DNA of 12,987 nucleotides from Bacilli bacterium (lineage in GTDB: Bacteria; Bacillota_I; Bacilli_A; RF39; UBA660), in the NCBI GenBank assembly GCA_028684735.1, contig JAQUFI010000038.1:1-12987 (forward strand), written 5' to 3'. A program made the position numbers and the translations under genes. Shown here in pieces: positions 7,464 through 12,987 of this stretch; position 1 is the first letter of the stretch, and each line of letters opens with the position of its first letter. Below the pieces are notes generated by a model. That model had not been told where the DNA came from. It did not search any database and saw nothing but the letters and a program-made list of their open reading frames with translations.

Positions 7464-7466
7464 TAT

Positions 7467-8408
7467 TTGAAAAAAATTATTAGTAGTATTATCATTATGT
7501 TTGTTTTAATCTTCATTAATATTCAAATATTAATTGATTCTAAAGAAGTTTTAGCTAATGTTTTATTTTCCCTTGAAACATGGAAAACAAGTTTAGTTCC
7601 TTCTTTATTTCCAATGCTGATTATTGCCGATGTTTTAATTGCTTATGGGTTTGTTGAATTAGTTGGAGAATTATTTAAACCATTGATGAACTATCTTTTT
7701 AAAGCAAGTGGAACTTCAGCTTTTATCTTTATTATGAGTATGATATCTGGTTTTCCTAGTAGTGCCAAATACATTAAAGAATTATATCAAAATAACTTAA
7801 TAGATAAACACGAAGCTTCTAAAGCTTTGACGTTTTGTCATTTTTCTAATCCCCTTTTTTTATTAGGAACCGTGTCTCTTTTATTAGGTAGTAACCAAAT
7901 CGGATTGCTTATTTTATTATGTCACTATTTAGGAAATTTCATCGTTGGTTTTATTTTTAGAAACTATTATCCAACTACTGAGAAAAGCAAAACAATTGAT
8001 TTTAAAAAAGCTATTTTGAATATGCATAACAAAAGAATTAGTAATAAGCAAAACTTTATTCAAATAATTACTAATTCTTTAGTAAATGGGATTGATACAT
8101 TATTACTTATTTTAGGTATTATTATAACTTTTTCGATTATAACAACTATTTTAAATATTAATAACTATTATAGTGGAATCTTAGAAATCACCCAAGGCAT
8201 TAAATATCTTAGTTTATCTAATTTTTCACTTGAATTAAAAGCCATAATTGCCACCTTGATGATTTCTTTTGGAGGTTTTTCCATTCATATGCAAGTAACT
8301 AGTATTTTAAGTGATATCAAAGTTAAATATGAACCGTTTTTTATTGCTAGAATATTACATGCGATTATCTCAAGCTTTTTAGTCTTAATTGTTTGTAATA
8401 CTTTTTAA
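7467..8408 (+). CDS. ylbJ: YlbJ-like integral membrane protein with gate (nucleoside-recognition) fold
   Basis: The 313-residue protein has about eight hydrophobic segments. The two halves show the paired Gate motifs of the YlbJ family: SLVPSLFPMLIIADVL with SGFPSSAK in the first, and an FGGFSIHMQV motif in the second. HFSNPLF around residue 125 is also a family mark. In B. subtilis YlbJ is a forespore-specific membrane protein needed for heat-resistant spores, and the gate fold occurs in several transporter-like families. The substrate is unknown. The start is TTG at 7467, chosen because of the ribosome site GGTGAT and the normal Lys-Lys-rich beginning. It is the only plus-strand gene in the first 10 kb. 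Its last 24 bases overlap the end of the minus-strand gene at 8385-9920. YlbJ-like proteins also occur in non-sporulating lineages, so this does not prove sporulation. Confidence 0.88.
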   Translation: MKKIISSIIIMFVLIFINIQILIDSKEVLANVLFSLETWKTSLVPSLFPMLIIADVLIAYGFVELVGELFKPLMNYLFKASGTSAFIFIMSMISGFPSSAKYIKELYQNNLIDKHEASKALTFCHFSNPLFLLGTVSLLLGSNQIGLLILLCHYLGNFIVGFIFRNYYPTTEKSKTIDFKKAILNMHNKRISNKQNFIQIITNSLVNGIDTLLLILGIIITFSIITTILNINNYYSGILEITQGIKYLSLSNFSLELKAIIATLMISFGGFSIHMQVTSILSDIKVKYEPFFIARILHAIISSFLVLIVCNTF

Positions 8409-9920
8409 AGTAATTTTTATAAAACCATCACCAAGGCGACCAAATTCAGTTGTTCCATCATAGGTATTACAGTTAGTAACCATGCCACAATAACCTGATC
8501 CACCACCGCCAGCACCGTAACGAACACCACCACCACCACCATAGTAGCCGCCGCCTCCACCGCCTCCACCATAGGTGTTAGAATAAGTACCACCATTACC
8601 ACCAGTTCCAAAGATACCAGCAGTTGGTAACACCGTTAAATTAGTATTGTAAGTAGCTGCTTTCCCCGCAGTTAGATTAGTTCCACCCGAACCATTATAA
8701 GAACTGGTTGCATATGTGCTTGTCAAGCCACTAATACCCCCACCAGCACCACCAATTGATGGTTTATCAGGATTATCTTCACTACCTGCTCCACCACCAC
8801 CACCAGCAACTAAAAGTCGTTGAATAATATTATTGCCACCAAGTCTAATATCTGAAGCACCACCACCAGAAGCTCCTGAAGAATTGGTTCCAATACCACC
8901 AATTCCGCCTCCATTATATCCACCTGGAGTTGCTGAACCATTGATAAAACGACCTTCTCCTCCAACAAAGACATGAATATTAGTATTCTTATTCAATTGA
9001 ACTTCAGCAACGGTATAACCACCACGTCCACCTAGATTAGTAGAAGAAGTACGACCTCCTTGGGCACCCCATAGTTCAATTGTATAAATTCCATCAACTA
9101 AAGTCGTTAATATTTCTTCTTTACCTGTTGCTACAAATTCAGTCGTTGGTGAAACAACAGTTACTTCACGCAATACTTGATCCATGATTTCACCATTACT
9201 ATCTTTAATTGTATAATTTATTTCATAAGTTTTACCTGGTTCATCACCAACAACACCTTCTATGATAACCTTAGAATCATTTTGAATTACTTCTCCATCA
9301 TCATAAAGGACAAAGAAACCTAATTCATCATACGGCATCCCACTAAAAGCAAGCATCTCAGAAGAACCAATTAAATGAATTTGACGATTAACATCTAAAA
9401 GATCTTCAAAAGCTATATCCGTAATTGAGGTTGTACGATCATCATATTGATAAATAACATTAATTCCAAAATTCTCACCCGATAATAATGGGTGATAAAT
9501 TGGGATATTAATCCTTATTACTGAATTATTTGTGTTGGCTGGCATACTTAAAGTCGTGTTCGTCGATACTTTAATATTACCAAACTGACTACCCGCAACT
9601 AAATTTGTTTTATAATCACCATAACTAAAAGTATTATTTTGACGATCAGTTTCTAAACGATTGACAGTACCATCAGCAAAAACAAATTCAATACAAGTCT
9701 CACCACAACCACTAGCCACAACAATTCTTTTTTCAAACAAATCCGAATTAACCTTTTCACTAATTAAAGTCTGTTTCGTTAATAAATTAGCTTTAACCCC
9801 TGCCGAAACATATAACTCTTTTAAGACAATAATGATTTGAAAAAGTAACAAAACAATTACCGAGATTAAGGTAAAAGAAACAATAAGTTCAACAACCGTA
9901 AATCCTTTATCTTTTTTCAT
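8385..9920 (-). CDS. Prepilin-like protein with Ig-like and ALK-type glycine-rich domains
   Basis: The 511-residue protein has a prepilin leader MKKDKG, cleavage expected after Gly6, then FTVVE with Glu at +5 and a hydrophobic helix to about residue 34. Residues 35-175 are a pseudopilin-type headpiece (Cys72 and Cys76 in SGCGETC). Residues about 182-256 resemble a bacterial Ig-like domain. Residues about 262-508 form a glycine-rich domain with IELWGAQGG, the GYTVAEVQL...IHVFVGGEG strand pair, GGYNGGG, GGGASDIRL and RLLVAGGGGG. This order is typical of the glycine-rich domain also found outside ALK/LTK receptors (recalled). It has runs of up to eight Gly and ends with Cys478 and Cys484. The start is the ATG at 9918-9920 after AGGAGGT, which overlaps the TAG of the upstream prepilin gene, so the two form an operon. 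The likely role is a large exported minor pilin or adhesin (inference). Confidence 0.87.
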   Translation of the reverse strand: MKKDKGFTVVELIVSFTLISVIVLLLFQIIIVLKELYVSAGVKANLLTKQTLISEKVNSDLFEKRIVVASGCGETCIEFVFADGTVNRLETDRQNNTFSYGDYKTNLVAGSQFGNIKVSTNTTLSMPANTNNSVIRINIPIYHPLLSGENFGINVIYQYDDRTTSITDIAFEDLLDVNRQIHLIGSSEMLAFSGMPYDELGFFVLYDDGEVIQNDSKVIIEGVVGDEPGKTYEINYTIKDSNGEIMDQVLREVTVVSPTTEFVATGKEEILTTLVDGIYTIELWGAQGGRTSSTNLGGRGGYTVAEVQLNKNTNIHVFVGGEGRFINGSATPGGYNGGGIGGIGTNSSGASGGGASDIRLGGNNIIQRLLVAGGGGGAGSEDNPDKPSIGGAGGGISGLTSTYATSSYNGSGGTNLTAGKAATYNTNLTVLPTAGIFGTGGNGGTYSNTYGGGGGGGGYYGGGGGVRYGAGGGGSGYCGMVTNCNTYDGTTEFGRLGDGFIKITLKSITNN

Positions 9921-9929
9921 GTGTACCTC

Positions 9930-10436
9930 CTAGTCAACTATTTTTAAACTTCCAAAAGTTTCATCATTATATTCAACAATTATGCGATAATCAGTATCAC
10001 CAGCTGAAAATTTTATATGTTTAATATACTCATTCAAATGTTCCGAAAAATTATAATCGCTATTTAATAAATCTTTTAAATTAGCTTTCGTAAATAAGAC
10101 TGTTTTAACATTTAACTCTTCAAATAACATTTGACAAAATCTTGATAATCCTGAACCCACTAATTCATATTCGCAATTAGTAACATCAATATATTTTTTA
10201 TCGTTTAATGGATCGTTATAATAAGCAACTAAATTATCGTAACCTTCTACTAATAAAAACTTACTGATATTAGCTGCCCCATATATCCCATCAACCGTAT
10301 TGTATTTAAAACTACGATCAAAACTAATCGAAATATTTTGAAATTGAATAAATAAATAGATTAAACTAGAAATTATGAGAATAGAAACAACAAGGGTTTC
10401 TACTAATAAAAAACCATGATTATTCAATTTTTTCAT
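9930..10436 (-). CDS. Minor prepilin / type II secretion-like pseudopilin
   Basis: The 168-residue protein begins MKKLNNHG, with cleavage expected after Gly8, then FLLVE with Glu at +5 and a hydrophobic helix to about residue 31. The rest is a small soluble domain with Cys88 and Cys101, a likely disulfide pair outside the cell. Length and layout fit minor pilins of the GspI/GspJ or ComG type, but the headpiece is too diverged to assign to one. Start ATG (10434-10436) is eight bases after AAGGAG. The gene is first in an operon with the glycine-rich prepilin, nine bases apart. The two are transcribed away from the ATPase gene from the shared region 10437-10534. This protein probably forms part of the pilus tip or priming complex (inference). 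Confidence 0.85.
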   Translation of the reverse strand: MKKLNNHGFLLVETLVVSILIISSLIYLFIQFQNISISFDRSFKYNTVDGIYGAANISKFLLVEGYDNLVAYYNDPLNDKKYIDVTNCEYELVGSGLSRFCQMLFEELNVKTVLFTKANLKDLLNSDYNFSEHLNEYIKHIKFSAGDTDYRIIVEYNDETFGSLKIVD

Positions 10437-10454
10437 AAAATCGCTCCTTTATGA

Positions 10455-10483
10455 TTGAAAATATTCTAAATCTATTATATAAT
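10455..10483 (+). promoter_or_regulatory. Sigma-70/SigA type promoter of the pilus ATPase gene
   Basis: TTGAAA (10455-10460), an exact 17-base spacer and a perfect TATAAT (10478-10483) give the best promoter match in the window. Transcription should begin near 10490, leaving a leader of about 45 bases before the ATG at 10535 with AAAGGGGAT at 10518-10526. Confidence 0.65.
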
Positions 10484-10518
10484 ATATTAAGAATAAATAC
10501 TAGTGGTAATTTAGAATA
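10462..10518. repeat. Inverted repeat flanking the divergent pilus promoters
   Basis: TATTCTAAAT (10462-10471) and its perfect reverse complement ATTTAGAATA (10509-10518) are separated by 37 bases, 47 bases centre to centre. The left arm lies in the -35/-10 spacer of the ATPase promoter and the right arm in its leader. Such paired half-sites may bind a regulator that controls both directions. The sequence is AT-rich, so chance is not excluded. Confidence 0.5.
10474..10502 (-). promoter_or_regulatory. Candidate minus-strand promoter sharing the same -10 palindrome
   Basis: ATTATATAAT (10474-10483) is a perfect palindrome, so the minus strand also reads TATAAT (10474-10479). This could drive the prepilin operon starting at 10436. 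The -35 position 17 bases away (10497-10502) reads TAGTAT and is poor, so activation by a protein factor is conceivable. Confidence 0.4.
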
Positions 10519-10534
10519 AAGGGGATTGATAAAT

Positions 10535-12019
10535 ATGATGAAGAAGTTTGACTTTGAGAAAATGCCAATTGTTGAGGTAGTTAATGATATCATGCTGGAT
10601 GCTGCAAAAAGAGGTGCCAGTGATATTCACTTCGACCCTCATGTCAATGATATGAAAGTAAGAATTCGAATTGATGGTATGTTAAAAAATTATTCAGAAA
10701 TACCAAATACTGTTAAAAAGAATTTAATTACACGTATAAAAATTATTTCTGGGATGAATATCACCGAAACAAGATTACCACAAGATGGTGCTATCAAGGC
10801 GACTTTAAAAGATGTCAATTTAGATATGCGTGTTTCTGTTATTCCCACTAGTAATGGAGAAAAAGTTGTTATTCGTATCTTAGACTATTCAATGAGTTTA
10901 AGTGGATTAGAAAACTTAGGTTTTTCTGAAAGTAATTATTTAAAAGTATTAAAAATGATTAGTGTCCCTAATGGAATTATTTTAGTTACAGGGGCAACTG
11001 GTACTGGGAAATCAACAACTGTTTATTCACTAGTACAAAGATTAAATCGAGAAGATACAAATATTATTACTGTTGAAGACCCAATTGAAATGGATATTGA
11101 AGGTGTCAATCAAATTCAAACCAATAGTGAGATTGGATTAAACTTCTCAACTGCTTTAAGATCAATCTTACGTCAAGACCCTAATGTCATTATGATTGGG
11201 GAAATTCGTGATACTGAAACTGCTAAAATTGCTGTTCGTGCATCAATCACCGGACATATTGTTCTTTCAACAATCCACACCAATAACTCACTAAATACCA
11301 TTGAACGTTTACTTGATATGGAAGTTGAACGTTACTTACTAGCTAGTGCCTTAACTGGTATTATTTCACAAAAATTAGCTCGTCGTTTATGTCCTAATTG
11401 CCGAGTTCTTAGAAAAACAAACGATTATGAAAAAGATTTATTTAAAGCTGTGTTAGATCGTGAAGTTAATGAAATTTATTCATCAGAAGGTTGTGAAACA
11501 TGTGGTAATGGCTACCACGGACGTATTGCTGTACATGAAGTATTATTAATTAATCAAGATATTAGAGATGCTATCAGTAATGGAATAGCTAAAGATAACT
11601 TAAGAGATTTAGTATATAAATCAGATGTTATTACCCTCCTTCAAGATGGACTGGAAAAAGTTATTAATGGTTCAACTACATTTGAAGAAGTATTAAAACT
11701 AATTGAATTAGAAGATGATGATCGTTTAGGTGAAAAATTTGATTTAAAGGCAGCTTTAGAGGCAACTGGGATTGCAAAAGAATCTACACCTATTAGTGAA
11801 TATATAGAAAATCAAACCACTCCAACCCCGCAACCTATGCCAAACGTTAGTCCTACTCCAACCCCAACCCCGCAACCTATGCCAAGTGTTGGACAAACAA
11901 GTCCTCAACCAGTAGTTGGACAAGGTCAACCTGCTCCAATTAGTTATCAGGCTACAACACAACCAGTACAACCTACTCAAACAGTAGCAGCTAGTAACAT
12001 TGAAACACTTGAAATGTAA
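10535..12019 (+). CDS. Pilus/type II secretion assembly ATPase, GspE/PilB/ComGA family
   Basis: This hexameric cytoplasmic ATPase powers extraction of pilins from the membrane into the growing pilus, working with the platform protein encoded at 12834 onward. The 494-residue protein has the family order: GASDIHFDP at 28-36, LPQDG in the N2 region, Walker A GATGTGKST at 153-161, the Asp box, Walker B IMIGEIRD with Glu223, the His box GHIVLSTIHT, and zinc-binding Cys286/Cys289 with Cys320/Cys323. It lacks the long N1 domain of typical GspE and resembles shorter ComGA-like enzymes there. The oddity is the C-terminus: after about residue 395 comes a 100-residue Pro/Thr/Gln-rich tail with a 14-residue duplication. 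The ATG at 10535 has AAAGGGGAT with eight-base spacing; a TTG at 10526 overlaps that site and is rejected. Assembly rather than retraction is favoured by the zinc motif. Confidence 0.93.
   Translation: MMKKFDFEKMPIVEVVNDIMLDAAKRGASDIHFDPHVNDMKVRIRIDGMLKNYSEIPNTVKKNLITRIKIISGMNITETRLPQDGAIKATLKDVNLDMRVSVIPTSNGEKVVIRILDYSMSLSGLENLGFSESNYLKVLKMISVPNGIILVTGATGTGKSTTVYSLVQRLNREDTNIITVEDPIEMDIEGVNQIQTNSEIGLNFSTALRSILRQDPNVIMIGEIRDTETAKIAVRASITGHIVLSTIHTNNSLNTIERLLDMEVERYLLASALTGIISQKLARRLCPNCRVLRKTNDYEKDLFKAVLDREVNEIYSSEGCETCGNGYHGRIAVHEVLLINQDIRDAISNGIAKDNLRDLVYKSDVITLLQDGLEKVINGSTTFEEVLKLIELEDDDRLGEKFDLKAALEATGIAKESTPISEYIENQTTPTPQPMPNVSPTPTPTPQPMPSVGQTSPQPVVGQGQPAPISYQATTQPVQPTQTVAASNIETLEM
11822..11885 (+). 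repeat. Duplicated 22-base segment in the ATPase tail
   Basis: A 22-base sequence beginning CCAACCCCGCAACC occurs identically at 11822-11843 and 11864-11885, a period of 42 bases or 14 residues. It encodes two copies of PTPQPMP. The extra CCAACC units between copies suggest slippage-type growth in this Pro-rich tail, which is also more C-rich than the surrounding DNA. Confidence 0.9.
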
Positions 12020-12024
12020 TAAAC

Positions 12025-12059
12025 AAAAAGCATATTTCGATTGAAATATGCTTTTTTTT
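12025..12059. terminator. Bidirectional rho-independent terminator between the ATPase and prepilin peptidase genes
   Basis: A 14-base perfect stem (12025-12038 with 12043-12056) surrounds a four-base loop. It has a T-run on the plus strand and a shorter T-rich tail on the minus strand. The ATPase stop ends at 12019 and the convergent peptidase stop codon (12058-12060) touches the hairpin, so one structure can stop both transcripts. Confidence 0.9.
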
Positions 12060-12819
12060 ATATACTTATTAAATTTATAATAAAATCAAATTTTAGTTGT
12101 AGTAAGGCAATAATTAAGGCTCCTGCACTTAAAAAGGGCCCAAATGGAACAATATTACTTTTATCTTTATATAGAATAAATAGTGAGATTGGTAAACCAA
12201 TAATCGAACCTAAGAAGATTGCTACGATTGACATCTGCCAACTCATTATTAAACCAAAGAAGAATAAAAGTTTAATATCTCCTCCACCCATTGATTCTTT
12301 TTTAAACATCCAGTCACCTAGTTGTTTTATTAAAAACATAATTATAAAGGCAATAACACCATTTATAATCGCATTACCCAAAACCGTTGATCCTTTAATT
12401 AACCATATCTCTAAAAAAAGAAAGATGCCTCCAACCACTAATACTTCATCAGAAATAATCATATATTTAAAATCACTGACAAAGATAATTAAGAGAATTG
12501 AAATAAAAGTTAAGACAATAAGTAAATCCCAAGTTAGACCATATGATAAATAAGCTAAAGCAAATAAACTACCACAAGCAAGTTCATATAGTGGATAAAC
12601 AATTGATATCTTCTCCTTACAATTTTTACATTTCCCACCTTGGAGGAGATATGACCAAATAGGAATTAATTCTAAAGGTGTTAGACGATGTTCACAATTA
12701 GGGCAATGTGATGGTGGTTTTACAATCGATTTGCCCCTAGGTAGACGATCACCTACAACTTGATAAAACGACCCTAATATCGTACCTAAAATAAAGAAAT
12801 TTATGATGAAATAAACCAT
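12058..12819 (-). CDS. Prepilin peptidase (leader peptidase / N-methyltransferase, A24 family, ComC/PilD type)
   Basis: This membrane aspartic protease cuts prepilin leaders after the Gly at -1 and usually methylates the new N-terminus. The 253-residue protein has an N-terminal GSFYQVVGDRLPRG segment. Next is the cytoplasmic zinc-type domain with CPNC (Cys39, Cys42) and CKNC (Cys64, Cys67), then a bundle of about six more membrane helices. The two catalytic Asp are Asp116 in SDFKYM and Asp181 in MGGGDIKLL. It should process the three prepilins at 447-2495, 8385-9920 and 9930-10436. Start is the ATG at 12817-12819, 14 bases after the gspF stop. The ribosome site lies in an unusual run of eight G. 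It is the last gene of an operon with gspF and ends at the shared terminator. Confidence 0.95.
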   Translation of the reverse strand: MVYFIINFFILGTILGSFYQVVGDRLPRGKSIVKPPSHCPNCEHRLTPLELIPIWSYLLQGGKCKNCKEKISIVYPLYELACGSLFALAYLSYGLTWDLLIVLTFISILLIIFVSDFKYMIISDEVLVVGGIFLFLEIWLIKGSTVLGNAIINGVIAFIIMFLIKQLGDWMFKKESMGGGDIKLLFFFGLIMSWQMSIVAIFLGSIIGLPISLFILYKDKSNIVPFGPFLSAGALIIALLQLKFDFIINLISI

Positions 12820-12822
12820 GGT

Positions 12823-12830
12823 CCCCCCCC
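12823..12830 (-). promoter_or_regulatory. Eight-G tract forming the ribosome site of the prepilin peptidase gene
   Basis: On the minus strand the sequence is TTAGGGGGGGGACCATG. The G8 run replaces a normal AGGAGG and ends three bases before the ATG. It is the longest G/C homopolymer in this AT-rich window. Length changes by slippage would change spacing and strength of the ribosome site. Confidence 0.7.
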
Positions 12831-12833
12831 TAA

Positions 12834-12987
12834 CTATCGTTGAACTGCAGAATACATATTAAACATTGGAATAACAATTGATAAAACAATTACACCCACA
12901 ATACCTGTTAATAAAACAATCAACGCTGGTTCCACAAAGGTTTTAATTCTAGCTACAGCATTCTTATGTAATTCTTGATAATAACTA
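12834..12987 (-). CDS. Pilus platform protein GspF/PilC/ComGB family, C-terminal end only
   Basis: Fifty codons are visible on the minus strand, from the window edge to TAG at 12834-12836. The translation runs SYYQELHKNAVARIKTFVEP, continues through a hydrophobic helix with LLTGIVGVIVLSIVIPMF, and ends NMYSAVQR. The EPxLI...G..VG.I..SI..PMF arrangement is the family's C-terminal hallmark. The platform sits in the inner membrane and couples the ATPase to pilin polymerisation. The start and most of the protein lie outside the window. The peptidase gene follows after 14 bases, so the two are co-transcribed. Confidence 0.85.
   Translation of the reverse strand, partial: SYYQELHKNAVARIKTFVEPALIVLLTGIVGVIVLSIVIPMFNMYSAVQR

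Noticed and set aside
8417..8611. A 64-codon Val/Ala/Met-rich frame inside the glycine-rich pilin gene
   Set aside because: It is a frame-shifted reading of GGN repeats on the same strand; no start signal.
11756..11980. A 74-codon minus-strand frame rich in Trp and Arg in the ATPase tail
   Set aside because: It is antisense to the low-complexity Pro-rich tail, with no start signal.
12041..12553. A 170-codon open frame on the plus strand antisense to the prepilin peptidase gene
   Set aside because: It begins within the terminator, has no ribosome site and mirrors a gene with full catalytic motifs on the other strand.

Overview
The window looks like chromosomal DNA of a low-GC Bacillota bacterium. 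It is very AT-rich and has Gram-positive features: strong Shine-Dalgarno sites, GTG and TTG starts, a YlbJ/YlbL pair, a MurG and a ComGA/ComC-like pilus machine. Tryptophan is encoded by TGG at the sites I checked and every frame stays open under the standard bacterial code, so this is not a code-4 mycoplasma. An uncultured gut lineage of the Erysipelotrichales/RF39 kind is my guess from the style of the pseudopilin and BspA-like proteins. It is not proven by the sequence.

Layout. Positions 1-310 (minus) hold the N-terminal part of murG, interrupted by an in-frame TAA at 41-43; the MurG reading frame resumes immediately after it. Positions 447-2495 (minus) encode a 682-residue prepilin-like protein whose C-terminal four fifths is a BspA-type leucine-rich repeat domain. 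Positions 2564-5577 (minus) are mutS plus a tightly coupled unknown four-helix membrane protein. Positions 5658-6365 (minus) encode an AlkD-like DNA alkylation repair protein. Positions 6426-7433 (minus) encode a YlbL/SepM-type PDZ-Lon protease, divergent from a ylbJ homologue at 7467-8408 (plus).

Positions 8385-10436 (minus) hold two prepilin genes. The second carries a large C-terminal glycine-rich domain resembling the ALK/LTK-type glycine-rich domain. A 98-base divergent control region follows, then the pilus assembly ATPase gene (GspE/PilB/ComGA type, plus, 10535-12019). A shared bidirectional terminator separates it from the prepilin peptidase gene (12058-12819, minus) and the end of the pilus platform gene gspF/pilC (12834-12987, minus, running off the window).

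How the genes fit together. Assembly ATPase, inner-membrane platform, prepilin peptidase and three prepilin-like substrates make most of a minimal type IV pilus, pseudopilus or competence-type machine. It is scattered in several short transcription units around housekeeping repair genes. Two of the three substrates are not ordinary small pilins: one carries leucine-rich repeats and the other a glycine-rich sheet-like domain. This suggests, as inference, that the machine displays or secretes large binding domains. The ATPase also has an unusual Pro/Thr/Gln-rich C-terminal tail of about 100 residues with an internal duplication.

The other theme is genome maintenance: mismatch repair, alkylation repair and a YlbL-type protease that in Bacillus subtilis acts in recovery from the DNA-damage division block. 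I saw no RNA genes, insertion sequences, CRISPR arrays or prophage genes. No gene-free stretch exceeds 300 bases.
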